From assembly GCA_947623455.1 (NCBI GenBank), contig OX392528.1, positions 52,780,322 to 52,844,321 on the forward strand: DNA of 64,000 bases, written 5' to 3'. Below the pieces are notes generated by a model. It was not told where the DNA came from, searched no databases, and saw only the letters and a program-made list of their open reading frames with translations. Each line of letters starts with the position of its first letter. Position 1 is the stretch's first letter. This DNA comes from Mimachlamys varia. Lineage: Eukaryota; Mollusca; Bivalvia; Pectinida; Pectinidae. Shown in pieces: positions 1 through 14,002 of this stretch. The position numbers and the translations under genes are program-made.

Positions 1-820
1 AGGATATCCACTGTAACACAAGGATATCTACTGTAATACAAGGATATCTACTGTAACACAAGGATATCTACTGTAACACAAGAATATCTACTGTAACACA
101 AGGATATCTACTGTAACACAAGGATATCTACTGTAACACAAGGATATCTACTGTAACACAAGAATATCCACTGTAACACAAGGATATCCACTGTAACACA
201 AGGATATCTACTGTAACACAAGGATATCCACTGTAACACAAGGATATCTACTGTAACACAGGGATATCCACGGTAACACAAGGATATCTACTGTAACACA
301 AGTATATCTACTGTAACACAAGGATATCCACTGTAACACACAAGGATATCTACTGTAACACAAGGATATCTACTGTAACACAAGGATATCCACTGTAACA
401 CAAGCATATTCAAGGTAATACAAAGATATCCACTGTAACACAAGCATATTCACGGTAACACAATGATATCCACTGTAACACAAGGATATCTACTGTAACA
501 CAAGGATATCCACTGTAACACACTAGGATATCTACTGTAACACACAAGTATATCTACTGTAACACAAGGATATCTACTGTAACACAAGGATATCAACTGT
601 AACACAATGATATCTACTGTAACACAAGTATATCTACTGTAACACAAGGATATCTACTGTAACACAAGGATAACTACTGTAACACAATGATATAAACTGT
701 AACACAGGGATATCCACTGTAACACAAGGATATCTACTGTAACACAATGATATAAACTGTAACACAAGGATATCCACTGTAACACAAGGATATCTACTGT
801 AACACAATGATATCCACGGT

Positions 821-1690
821 GACAATGTTATCTACTGTAACACAAGTATTTCCACTGTAACACAAGGATATATACTGTAACACAAGTATATCCACGGTGA
901 CACAATGCTATCTACTGTAACAAAAGTATTTCCACTGTAACACAAGGATATCTACTGTAACACAAGTATATCCACGGTGACAATGTTATCTACTGTAACA
1001 CAAGTATTTCCACTGTAACACAAGGATATATACTGTAACACAAGTATATCCACGGTGACACAATGCTATCTACTGTAACAAAAGTATTTCCACTGTAACA
1101 CAAGGATATCTACTGTAACACAAGTATATCCACGGTGACACAATGCTATCTACTGTAACACAAGGATATCTACTGTAACACAATGATATAAACTGTAACA
1201 CAAGGATATCCACTGTAACACAAGGATATCTACTGTAACACAATGATATCCACGGTGACAATGTTATCTACTGTAACACAAGTATTTCCACTGTAACACA
1301 AGGATATATACTGTAACACAAGTATATCCACGGTGACACAATGCTATCTACTGTAACAAAAGTATTTCCACTGTAACACAAGGATATCTACTGTAACACA
1401 AGTATATCCACGGTGACAATGTTATCTACTGTAACACAAGTATTTCCACTGTAACACAAGGATATATACTGTAACACAAGTATATCCACGGTGACACAAT
1501 GCTATCTACTGTAACAAAAGTATTTCCACTGTAACACAAGGATATCTACTGTAACACAAGTATATCCACGGTGACAATGTTATCTACTGTAACACAAGTA
1601 TTTCCACTGTAACACAAGGATATATACTGTAACACAAGTATATCCACGGTGACACAATGCTATCTACTGTAACACAAGGATATCCACGGT
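821..1690. repeat. 158-bp higher-order repeat inside the satellite
   Basis: The variant string gacaatgtta occurs at 821, 979, 1257, 1415 and 1573. Three of the four spacings are exactly 158 bp and the fourth is 278 bp (158 plus six 20-bp units). Each 158-bp block is seven 20-bp units and one 18-bp unit with the same order of variants. This shows that blocks of eight units, rather than single units, were amplified here. Confidence 0.85.
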
Positions 1691-2419
1691 GACACAATGA
1701 TATCTACTGTAACACAAGGATATACACTATTACACAAGAATATCTACTTAGTACTATAACACAAGGATATCTACTGTAGCACAAGAATATCTTCTATAAC
1801 ACAAGGATATCTACTGTAACACAAGTATATCTACTGTTACACAAGGGTATCTACTGTAACACAAGGATATCTACTGTAACACAATGATATGCACAGTAAC
1901 ACAAGTATATCCACGGTGACACAATGCTATCTACTGTAACACAAGGATATCCACGGTGACACAATGATATCTACTGTAACACAAGGATATACACTATTAC
2001 ACAAGAATATCTACTTAGTACTATAACACAAGGATATCTACTGTAGCACAAGAATATCTTCTATAACACAAGGATATCTACTGTAACACAAGTATATCTA
2101 CTGTAACACAAGGATATCTACTGTAACACAAGGTTATCTACTGTAACAAGGATATCTACTGTAACACAATGCTATCTACTGTAACACAAGGATATCTACT
2201 GTAACACAATGATATGCACAGTAACACAAGTATATCTACTGTAACACAATAATATCTACTGTAACACAATGATATCTACTGTAACACAAGAATATCTACT
2301 GTAACACAAAGGTATCCACAGTAACACAATGATATAAACTGTAACACAAGGATATCCACTGTAACAAGGATATCCACTATAACACAAGGATATCCACTGT
2401 AACACAAGGATATCTACTA

Positions 2420-5050
2420 TAACACAAGGATATCTACTGTAACAAGAGGATATCTACTGTAACACAAGTATTTCCACTGTAACACAAGGATATCTACTGT
2501 AACACAAGGATATCTACTGTAACAAGGATATCTACTGTAACACAAGTATATCCACGGTGACACAATGCTATCTACTGTAACACAAGGATATCTACTGTAA
2601 CACAAGGATATCTACTGTAACACAAGGATATCTACTGTAACACAAGGATATCTACTGTAACACAAGGATATCTACTGTAACACAAGAATATCCACTGTAA
2701 CACAAGGATATCTACTGTAACACAAGTATATCCACGGTGACACAATGCTATCTACTGTAACACAAGGATATCTACTGTAACACAAGGATATCTACTGTAA
2801 CACAAGGATATCTACTGTTACACACAGGATATCCACTGTAACACACTATGATATCTACTGTAACACAAGGATATCTACTGTAACACAATGATATCCACGG
2901 TAACACAATGATATCCACTGTAACACAAGTATATCCACTGTAACACAAGGCTATCTACTGTAACACAAGGATATCTACTGTTACACAAGGATATCTACTG
3001 TAACACAATGATATCCACGGTAACACAATGTTATCTACTGTAACACAAGTATATCCACGGTAACACAATGATATCTACTGTAACACAAGTATTTCCACTG
3101 TAACACAAGGATATCTACTGTAACACAATGATATAAACTATAACACAATGTTATCTACTGTAACACAATGATATCTACTGTAACACAAGGATATCTACTG
3201 TAATACAAGGATATCTACTGTAACACAAGGATATCTACTGTTACAACCAAGGATATCTACTATAACAAGAGGATATCTACTGTAACACAAGGATATCCAC
3301 GGTAACACAAGGATATCTACTGTAACACAAGAATATCTACTGTAACACAAGAATATCTACTGTAACACAAGGATATCTACTGTAACACAAGGATATCCAC
3401 GGTAACACAAGGATATCTACTGTTACAACCAAGGATATCTACTATAACAAGAGGATATCTACTGTAACACAAGAATATCCACTGTAACACAAGGATATCT
3501 ACTGTAACACAAGAATATCCACTGTAACACAAGGATATCTACTGTAACACAAGGATATCTACTGTAACACAAGAATATCCACTGTAACACAAGGATATAC
3601 ACTATTACACAAGAATATCTACTTAGTACTATAACACAAGGATATCTACTGTAGCACAAGAATATCTTCTATAACACAAGGATATCTACTGTAACACAAG
3701 TATATCTACTGTAACACAAGGATATCTACTGTAACACAAGGATATCTACTGTAACAAGGATATCTACTGTAACACAATGCTATCTACTGTAACACAAGGA
3801 TATCTACTGTAACACAATGATATGCACAGTAACACAAGGATATCTACTGTAACACAAGGATATCTACTGTAACACAAGGATATCTACTGTTACACAAGGA
3901 TATCTACTGTAACACAATGATATCCACGGTAACACAATGTTATCTACTGTAACACAAGTATATCCACGGTAACACAATGATATCTACTGTAACACAAGTA
4001 TATCCACTGTAACACAAGGATATCTACTGTAACACAATGATATAAACTATAACACAATGTTATCTACTGTAACACAAGTATATCCACGGTAACACAATGA
4101 TATCTACTGTAACACAAGGATATCCACGGTAACACAATGATATCTACTGTAACACAAGGATATCTACTGTAACACAATGATATAAACTATAACACAATGT
4201 TATCTACTGTAACACAATGATATCCACGGTAACACAATGATATCTACTGTAACACAAGGATATCCACTGTAACACAAGGGTATCTACTATAACACAAGGA
4301 TATCTACTGTAACAAGAGGATATCTACTGTAACACAAGTATTTCCACTGTAACACAAGGATATCTACTGTAACAAGGATATCTACTGTAACACAAGTATA
4401 TCCACGGTGACACAATGCTATCTACTGTAACACAAGGATATCTACTGTAACACAAGAATATCTACTGTAACACAAGGATATCTACTGTAACACAAGGATA
4501 TCTACTGTAACACAAGAATATCCACTGTAACACAAGGATATCTACTGTAACACAAGTATATCCACGGTGACACAATGCTATCTACTGTAACACAAGGATA
4601 TCTACTGTAACACAAGGATATCTACTGTAACACAAGGATATCTACTGTTACACACAGGATATCCACTGTAACACACTATGATATCTACTGTAACACAAGG
4701 ATATCTACTGTAACACAATGATATCCACGGTAACACAATGATATCCACTGTAACACAAGTATATCCACTGTAACACAAGGCTATCTACTGTAACACAAGG
4801 ATATCTACTGTAGCACAAGCATATCCACGGTAACACAATGTTATCTACTGTAACACAAGTATATCCACGGTAACACAATGATATCTACTGTAACACAAGT
4901 ATTTCCACTGTAACACAAGGATATCTACTGTAACACAATGATATAAACTATAACACAATGTTATCTACTGTAACACAATGATATCTACTGTAACACAAGG
5001 ATATCTACTGTAATACAAGGATATCTACTGTAACACAAGGATATCTACTG
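2420..5050. repeat. large internal duplication of the satellite
   Basis: The stretch from about 2,420 to 3,240 recurs from about 4,300 to 5,050 with the same order of unit variants. A rare junction string, ttacacacaggatatcc, is at 2,818 and again at 4,648, an offset of 1,830 bp. The order of variants on both sides also matches, apart from one-unit differences. It is best read as a segmental duplication within the array followed by small unit gains and losses. Confidence 0.75.
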
Positions 5051-8000
5051 TAACAAAAGTATTTCCACTGTAACACAAGGATATCTACTGTAACACAAGT
5101 ATATCCACGGTGACACAATGCTATCTACTGTAACACAAGGATATCTACTGTAACACAAGGATATCTACTGTAATACAAGGATATCCACTGTAACACAAGG
5201 ATATCCATGGTAACACAATGATATCTACTGTAACACAAGTATTTCCACTGTAACACAAGGATATCTACTGTAACAAGGATATCTACTGTAACACAAGTAT
5301 ATCCACGGTGACACAATGCTATCTACTGTAACACAAGGATATCTACTGTAACACAAGAATATCTACTGTAACACAAGGATATCTACTGTAACACAAGGAT
5401 ATCTACTGTAACACAAGAATATCCACTGTAACACAAGGATATCTACTGTAACACAAGTATATCCACGGTGACACAATGCTATCTACTGTAACACAAGGAT
5501 ATCTACTGTAACACAAGGATATCTACTGTAACACAAGGATATCTACTGTAACACAATGATATAAACTGTAACACAAGGATATCTACTGTAATACAAGGAT
5601 ATCCACTGTAACACAAGGATATCTACTGTAACACAAGAATATACACTGTAACACAAGAATATCTACTGTAACACAAGAATATCTACTGTAACACAGGGAT
5701 ATCCACGGTAACACAAGGATATCTACTGTAACACAAGGATATCTACTGTAACACAAGGATATCTACTGTAACACAATGATATGCACAGTAACACAAGGAT
5801 ATCTACTGTAACACAAGAATATCCACTGTAACACAAGGATATCTACTGTAACACAAGGATATCTACTGTAACACAAGGATATCTACTGTAACACAAGGAT
5901 ATCTACTGTAACACAAGAATATACACTGTAACACAAGAATATCTACTTAGTACTATAACACAAGGATATCTACTGTAGCACAAGAATATCTTCTATAACA
6001 CAAGGATATCTACTGTAACTCAAGTATATCTACTGTAAGACAAGGATATCTACTGTAACAAGGATATCTTCTGTAACACAAGTATATCCACGGTGACACA
6101 ATGCTATCTACTGTAACACAATGCAATTTACTGTAACACAAGGATATCTACTGTAACACAATGCTATCTACTGTAACACAAGGATATCTACTGTAACACA
6201 AGGATATCTTCTGTAACACAAGGATATCCACAGTAACACAATGATATAAACTGTAACACAAGGATATCCACTGTAACACAAGGATATCTACTGTAACACA
6301 AGTATATCCAGGGTGACACAATGCTATCTACTGTAACACAAGGATATCTACTGTAACACAAGGATATCTACTGTAGCACAAGCATATCCACGGTAACACA
6401 ATGTTATCTACTGTAACACAAGGATATCTACTGTAACACAAGTATTTCCACTGTAACACAAGGATATCTACTGTAACACAATGATATAAACTGTAACACA
6501 ATGTTATCTACTGTAACACAAGTATTTCCACTGTAACACAAGGATATCTACTGTAACACAATGATATCCACGGTAACACAATGATATCTACTGTAATATA
6601 AGCATATCCACGGTAACACAATGATATAAACTGTAACACAAGGATATCTACTGTAACACAAGTATATCCACTGTAACACAAGTATATCTACTGTAACACA
6701 ATGATATCCATGGTAACACAATGATATCTACTGTAACACAAGGATATCTACTGTAACACACAAGGATATCCACTGTAACACAAGGATATCTACTGTAGCA
6801 CAAGCATATCCACGGTAACACAATGTTATCTACTGTAACACAAGGATATCTACTGTAACACAAGTATTTCCACTGTAACACAAGGATATCTACTGTAACA
6901 CAATGATATAAACTGTAACACAATGTTATCTACTGTAATACAAGTATTTCCACTGTAACACAAGGATATCTACTGTAACACAATGATATCCACGGTAACA
7001 CAATGATATCTACTGTAATATAAGCATATCCACGGTAACACAATGATATAAACTGTAATACAAGGATATCTACTGTAACACAATGATATAAACTGTAACA
7101 CAAGGATATCCATGGTAACACAAGTATTTCAACTGTAACACAAGGATATCTACTGTAACACAATGATATCCACGGTAACACAATGATATCTACTGTAACA
7201 CAAGTATATCTACCGTAACACAATGATATCCACTGTAACACAATGATATCCACTGTAACACAAGGATATCTACTGTAACACAAGGATATACACTGTATCA
7301 CAATGATATCTACTATAACACAATGATATCCACTGTAACACAAGGATATCTACTGTAACACAAGGATATCTACTGTAACACAAGGATATCTACTGTAACA
7401 CAAGGATATCTACTGTAACACAAGGATATCTACTGTAACACAAGTATATCTACTGTAACACAATGATATCTACTATAATACAAAGATATCTACCGTAACA
7501 CAATGATATCCACTGTAACACAAGGATATCTACTGTAACACAAGGATATACACTGTAACACAAGAATATCTACTGTAACACAAGAATATCTACTGTATCA
7601 CAATGATATCTACTGTAACACAATGATATCTACTGTAACACAAGTATTTCCACTGTAACACAAGGATATCTACTGTAACACAATGATATAAACTGTAACA
7701 CAATGTTATCTACTGTAACACAAGTATTTCCACTGTAACACAAGGATATCTACTGTAACACAATGATATCCACGGTAACACAATGATATCTACTGTAACA
7801 CAAGGATATCTACTGTAACACAAGGATATCTACTGTAACACAAGGATATCTACTGTAACACAATGATATCCACGGTAACACAATGATATCCACTGTAACA
7901 CAAGGATATCTACTGTAACACAAGGATATCTACTGTAACACAAGGATATCTACTGTAACACAAGGATATCTACTGTAACACAAGTATATCTACTGTAACA

Positions 8001-8093
8001 CAATGATATCTACTGTAATACAAAGATATCTACCGTAACACAATGATATTTACTGTAACACAATGATATCCACTGTAACACAAGGATATCTAC

Positions 8094-9122
8094 TGTAACA
8101 CAAGGATATACACTGTAACACAAGAATATCTACTGTAACACAAGAATATCTACTGTATCACAATGATATCTACTGTAACACACAAGGATATCCACTGTAA
8201 CACAAGGATATCTACTGTAGCACAAGCATATCCACGGTAACACAATGTTATCTACTGTAACACAAGGATATCTACTGTAAAACAAGTATTTCCACTGTAA
8301 CACAAGGATATCTACTGTAACACAATGATATAAACTGTAACACAATGTTATCTACTGTAACACAAGTATTTCCACTGTAACACAAGGATATCTACTGTAA
8401 CACAATGATATCCACGGTAACACAATGATATCTACTGTAACACAAGTATATCTACTGTAATACAATGATAACTACTGTAACACAAGGATATCCACTGTAA
8501 CACAATGATATCCACGGTAACACAATGATATCTACTGTAACACAAGTATATCTACTGTAATACAATGATATCTACTGTAACACAAGGATATCTACTATAA
8601 CACAATGATATCCACTGTAACACAAGGATATCTACTGTAACACAAGAATATACACTGTAACACAAGAATATCTACTGTAACACAAGAATATCTACTGTAT
8701 CACAATGATATCTACTGTAACACAATGATATCTACTGTAACACAAAGATATCTACCGTAACACAATGATATTTACTGTAACACAATGATATCCACTGTAA
8801 CACAAGGATATCTACTGTAACACAAGGATATACACTGTAACACAAGAATATCTACTGTAACACAAGAATATCTACTGTATCACAATGATATCTACTGTAA
8901 CACACAAGGATATCCACTGTAACACAAGGATATCTACTGTAGCACAAGCATATCCACGGTAACACAATGTTATCTACTGTAACACAAGGATATCTACTGT
9001 AAAACAAGTATTTCCACTGTAACACAAGGATATCTACTGTAACACAATGATATAAACTGTAACACAATGTTATCTACTGTAACACAAGTATTTCCACTGT
9101 AACACAAGGATATCTACTGTAA
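8094..9122. repeat. near-identical 722-bp-offset satellite duplication
   Basis: The block from about 8,094 to 8,400 recurs at about 8,816 to 9,122. The shared part carries rare variants in the same order (the gtatcacaatg unit, the cacacaagg junction, the tagcacaagc unit and a gtaaaacaag unit). Minus-strand translations of 8,130-8,345 and 8,852-9,067 are identical over 71 residues, so this copy is recent compared with the rest of the array. Confidence 0.8.
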
Positions 9123-10226
9123 CACAAGGATATCTACTGTAACACAATGATATAAACTGTAACACAATGTTATCTACTGTAACACAAGTATTTCCACTGT
9201 AACACAAGGATATCTACTGTAACACAATGATATCCACGGTAACACAATGATATCTACTGTAACACAAGTATATCTACTGTAATACAATGATATCTACTGT
9301 AACACAATGATATCTACTATAACACAATGATATCCACTGTAACACAAGTATATCTACTGTAATACAAGAATATCTACTGTAACACAAGAATATCTACTGT
9401 ATCACAATGATATCCACTGTAACACAAGTATATCCACTGTAACACAATGATATCTACTGTAACACAATGATATCTACTATAACACAATGATATCCACTGT
9501 AACACAAGTATATCTACTGTAATACAAGAATATCTACTGTAACACAAGAATATCTACTGTATCACAATGATATCCACTGTAACACAATGATATCCACTGT
9601 AACACAATGATATCTACTGTAACACAAGGATATCTACTGTAACACAATGATATCCACTATAACACAATGATATCCACTGTAACACAATGATATCCACTGT
9701 AACACAAGGATATACACTGTAACACAAGAATATCTACTGTAACACAAGAATATCTACTGTATCACAATGATATCTACTGTAACACAATGATATCCACTGT
9801 AACACAAGAATATCTACTTAGTACTATAACACAAGAATATCTACTGTAACACAAGAATATCTACTGTAACACAAGAATATCTACTGTATCACAATGATAT
9901 CTACCGTAACACAATGATATCCACTATAACACAATGATATCCACTGTAACACAAGGATATACACTGTAACACAAGAATATCTACTGTAACACAAGAATAT
10001 CTACTGTATCACAATGATATCTACTGTAACACAATGATATCCACTGTAACACAAGAATATCTACTTAGTACTATAACACAAGGTTATCTACTGTAACACA
10101 AGGATATCTACTGTAACTCAAGTATATCTACTGTAACAATGATATCTACTGTAACACAAGGATATACACTATAACACAAGGATATACATATGTATACTTA
10201 GTACTATAACACAAGGATATCTACTT

Positions 10227-11690
10227 TATTTCACAGTGGTCAATCATATTGGTTACTGACTATTCATGAGGTTTTCAAGTACATGTGAACTTTCTTAAGT
10301 CCAATGTTTCGACAGTATACAAAATAACTGGAGCCCTTATTAACTTTCTGCTGCTTGTCCTGGTTCTCGCATTTAGTTCCACTGAAGATAATTTCATATA
10401 CACATGTAAACATAAAACAATCCTGTGAATTTTACTGAACAAAAACGGCGAAGCTGTCCATTGAAAATGCATTATATATTGCACCGGTATCTTTGAGTGG
10501 TTTTTTGTCAATGGAAAGCATATCAGATTGCGGTGTGTGGAGTATCCAGGCATTCGTTAAACAGGTGGGCCACTCCACAAGATGTAAGAGCCTATGTAAA
10601 TATTGACGTATCTCCCATCAAGTACAGATCTGGAGATGTCATTCTGTGTAGCTGCACAGCATGGCTGTTACATAATTCACAGCGCTATTAGTCAGTTTTT
10701 GTCCGTCTGCAAATCTAATTTGATGTGCCGGGACAAATACTGCATGTAGTTTTTCTTTTCTTACTGCACACCATGATAATCTAATATGCATATTTTCTTG
10801 TAATTTCCAGAGATTGTGTTATAATCTAATATGCCTTCATGCATATTATTTTTTGTCTTCCAAAGTAATGCTTGATAATGTATTATACATATTTCTTGTA
10901 ATTTCCAAAAAGATTTTGCGATAATCTGGTGTGTATATTTTCAAAAACTGTTCACATGAAGGAAACATGCATCATGATTATAATTATTGTCCTAATCATC
11001 TCGGGGCTGATGAAAGGTTGATATCGTGTGAATGTTTAGAGAAATGGTCGGATGTCGGGTATGATGAGTGTTAAGAAGGAAATAGAGAGAAAGTTTTATA
11101 AATCTGATATATGTGGTGAGTGTGTGTAAAAATGAGGACTGCTTGCCTCAATGAGTATATTTGAAAGGATGTGAAATACATGTATGTACTAATGCAAAGC
11201 TAAGGAGAGAAAGAGAAGGGCAAAAAAATAAAAATATATTTTGTATAATTTTTTGTCATTTATTTATTTTTTGCAGCTGAACAACATTATCATACCATTA
11301 TCAATACAAAGTGTGTAATTTGTTCAGACAAGCTATCAGACAGACCTCCCAAAATCAGACATTTTTATAAACATTGGCTAAAGTCCTATATCTGACATGC
11401 CTTTTCTGTACTAATGCAATGTTGAGCAGAATGATTGGTTACTTTAAATTGTCTCAACATATGAATATTAGTTAGCAAGCTTTTGGGGGGGGGGGTCTAA
11501 AAGGACAGGTTAAGAATACAGTGAGACAAAGTTAAAGTTCAAGTGGATTTTTAACCGAAGTAGAGTATCCTCCTCCATGACCTCTGATCTCCACATGCTG
11601 ACTTATCAGTAGAAGGGAGCATTGATCTTCCCAGATAAAGGTAAATAATCATGCAAAAATTGTTTCCACACTCTTAATCCAATCACCCCC
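10227..11690. other. unassigned AT-rich DNA
   Basis: No gene supported. From about 10,760 to 10,960 there are three imperfect repeats of a segment with ataatctaatatgc and cttgtaatttcca. A G10 run lies at about 11,487. Open frames here are short and have no recognisable protein features. Confidence 0.6.
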
Positions 11691-11693
11691 ATA

Positions 11694-11850
11694 TCACAGG
11701 GACCTGAGAATTTGTTACAGCTGGTTTTGGACCTAAATTAAGATGTAAAGAGTAATTTTACACTTTTTGGGGTTTTACACCATTGAAGGGGGGGGGGGGC
11801 GGCATTTTTATCGAAAATTGATCTACACGCCATTAAGTGTAAACTTACTA
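11694..11850 (+). mobile_element. CACAGGG-ended inverted-repeat element, truncated copy
   Basis: Begins cacagggacctgagaattt and continues gttttggacctaaattaag, matching the left end of the complete copy at 24,178-24,598. It includes the shared gcatttttatcg segment, then similarity fades near 11,850 and the right terminus is missing. A run of about 13 G sits inside it. Non-coding and non-autonomous; the transposase family is not clear. Confidence 0.65.
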
Positions 11851-11994
11851 GAACCACTTTAGAAGAAGGCTGGAATAAATCCAACACAACATTCTATTGG
11901 TGAATGAGTAATAAAGGTTGATTCTACCATGGATAGTCCATATGGTCTACCGTGGTGAAAAAATTAGGTTTCCTCTATCACTGTCAAAAACTGT

Positions 11995-12385
11995 GAGGAA
12001 AGACCACAGTATAGTGGGGCGAGGATTCTTAAGAGGAGGCAGCTGTATATAGAATGGGCACAGTAAAGAGGGACAGAGGTCCTTAAGGTGTAGTGACTGT
12101 ATATAGAAAAGGGCACAGTATACAGGGGAAGTGATCCTTAAGAGGAGGTAACTATATAGGAAAAAATATTTTATAGGGGGACAAGGATCGTTAAGGAAAG
12201 TTTATGGCTGATAAAAAAGATTACACTGCAGTGGGGCAAGGATCCTTAATTAATCAGTGGTTATGGTATATAGTGAAATATCACGGTATAGAGGGACAAA
12301 GATCCTGAAAGGGAGGTTAACTAAATGGAAAAAAATCACAGTAAAGAGGGGCAGGTATCGTGAAGGGGAGATAACTAAAAAAAAT
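11995..12385. repeat. degenerate tandem repeat, roughly 60-bp period
   Basis: About six poorly conserved copies of a purine-rich unit containing cacagtata, gagggacaagg and atccttaaggggaggtaac. Divergence between copies is high, so the array is old. No coding potential. Confidence 0.6.
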
Positions 12386-13540
12386 TCTATAAAACTACAT
12401 TGGTATGTTTATGTTTCATTATAGTTCTATGTCTAATAGGTTAATATGAAATTGGATAGTAATTAGGTATATTAAACTCTTATTATTTGTTATTATTTGG
12501 AAGTTTAAGTACAGGCTAACGCGTTAAAAACATGAAAAACATAGACTAGGTTCGTTAATACCCCCCCCCCCCTCCCCCCCCCCCCCCCCCCCCCCCAAAA
12601 AAACCAAACAAACAAAAAACACAAAAAATGAATAAACATTTATATAAACAATGAACACAAAACCTCTATTAGCTTTTCTGAGGGAAAACTGTATTCTGTT
12701 TTGTAGTAGTTATAATACGAAATATACGTACAGTAATTATGGAAATTGATATGGAGAATGCATGGAATGCTTTTATACATGTTTACCGTAATTTTTACAG
12801 AGTAAATGTGTTTTATTTGTATCTACAAGTAAACCAACGGACACGTCATAAATCATAGAAAACAGAATTTTCCGTGATATAATACGTGCCTTTGTAGTGA
12901 TATAGAAAGGCGCACTCGATTCCTTACATCGTTGTTAGCGCGTAGTTGCACGACCAGACGATTGTCTACGATCCGTTCGGTCTGTATGGCAACAACAGTG
13001 TTGATGTATAAAGCCAGTTTCTCATTGTTCTGCTACATCAAATGTCTGTTAAACTCTTTTGTCTGGTTTCATCCATGTTCCTCATAGATTTCTCCAAAGC
13101 AAATATAAAAAAGTAGCTTTGTTGATAAAAACACTGAGACGCGATGTGTTATCTTGTTCCAATGCTCCGGCAAGTATAAATCAAATGCACCCAGTAATAG
13201 ACCAATCACCGAAAAATTGTAGTGAAAACATTTTAAAGATGTTTACTCCATTGTGATGGCAACAAATATGAACCAACACGAAGCATGATAACTTCTGCTG
13301 TCCGAGTTTCCTCTGCCAGACTTCTTATCTGTCAAAATGTAACAAAATAGAGAGAAATGTGTGTGACAGAACACCATATGTACAATGTATGGAGTCTCTT
13401 GAAAAAAGTACAAGAACTAGGTGTTCCGGAGGAAAAAGCGATTTCTGTGTTTTTCATTTCTACCCGCCATCAAGTCTGTAAATTTGAGTAATTGTACATC
13501 CTCGGAAACTAGGGTAGGACATAACCATACATACCACACA
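12386..13540. other. unassigned DNA with long poly-C tract
   Basis: A C-rich homopolymer of about 36 bases interrupted by one T lies at about 12,561-12,596, followed by an A-rich stretch. The rest, including a slightly GC-richer patch at 12,890-12,990, has no supported gene. Confidence 0.6.
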
Positions 13541-13542
13541 AC

Positions 13543-14002
13543 CACAGGGGCCTGCGAGTTTCTTACAATTAGTTTTGAACCTGAGGTGCTTTGAGTAAGT
13601 TTACCCTTTTGATCGGTTTCGGTAAATTTTCAATAAAATAATGTCCCTCTTCGTGGTTATTTGGTTTGGTTAATTCAGTTTTACGTCCTATTATATAAGT
13701 AACAGCCATGGTCATTTAAGGACGTACCAGGTTTTGGGATGGAGGAAAGGCCGGAGTACCCAGAGAAAAACCGCCGACCAATGGTCAGTACCTGGCAACT
13801 GGCCCACATTGGATTCGAACTAGCAACCCAGAGGTTGATGGCTTGTAGTAGAATGTCGGAACACCTTAACCACTTGGCCACCGCGGTCCCTGTCTCAATG
13901 GTCATATATATATATATGTCTACTAAAATGATTACCATTTTGGAGATACTTTTATCGAAATTGGTTTAAACTCTGGGTGCAACAAATTCTCAGGTCCCTG
14001 TG
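13543..14002 (+). mobile_element. CACAGGG-ended inverted-repeat element interrupted by a SINE
   Basis: The left end (cacaggggcctgcgag at 13,543) and right end (caaattctcaggtccctgtg ending at 14,002) are inverted relative to each other and match the ends of the element at 24,178-24,598. Subterminal pieces gttttgaacctgaggtg and cttttatcgaaattggttta are also shared. The interior holds an unrelated minus-strand SINE, so the SINE landed in a pre-existing copy. Confidence 0.75.
13657..13890 (-). mobile_element. tRNA-derived SINE (mollusc type)
   Basis: Read on the minus strand from 13,890, the element starts gggaccgcggtggccaagtg, which holds a polymerase III A-box-like TGGCCAAGTGG. The B box GTTCGAATCC follows (complement of 13,811-13,820). 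Next comes a core with gccaggtactgacc and gggtactccggcctttcctc, then gtccttaaatgaccatgg and a short ccaaaccaaat tail near 13,657. This is the layout of bivalve tRNA-head SINEs with a conserved central domain of the Meta/Deu kind; the exact family name is not certain. Length is about 234 bp. It would depend on the reverse transcriptase of a partner element. It sits inside a CACAGGG-ended element. Confidence 0.85.

Larger units (their letters stand above)
1..10226. repeat. 20-bp satellite array with higher-order structure
   Basis: About 500 head-to-tail copies of a 20-bp unit, consensus aggatatctactgtaacaca, starting before the window and ending in a degraded unit near 10,226. Most units contain GATATC. 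Variants differ at a few positions: aggatatc, agtatttc, atgatatc, cacggtgac, atgatataa. In places variants recur in fixed order, giving higher-order repeats such as a 158-bp period near 821-1,680. Irregular units of 18, 22 or more bases also occur, including a recurring insertion reading cttagtactataac. Many minus-strand frames stay open here because three 20-bp units make 20 codons; they encode only the repeat (CYSRYPCVTVD-like) and are not genes. No spacers separate the units, so this is not a CRISPR array. It is non-coding satellite, possibly heterochromatic or subtelomeric, but location and function cannot be read from the sequence. Confidence 0.97.

Noticed and set aside
1..10226. Many minus-strand open frames with CYSRYPCVTVDILVLQ-like peptides
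   Set aside because: They are the 20-bp satellite translated; three units equal 20 codons, so frames stay open by periodicity. There are no gene signals and variants shift frame freely.
1..10226. CRISPR-like array
   Set aside because: Units are contiguous with no unique spacers, and the surrounding genome is animal.
13799..13890. A functional tRNA gene
   Set aside because: The A- and B-box-like sequences are part of a SINE head; the cloverleaf is degraded and followed by the SINE core.
13681..13969. Open frames on both strands near 13.7-13.9 kb
   Set aside because: They lie within the tRNA-derived SINE.
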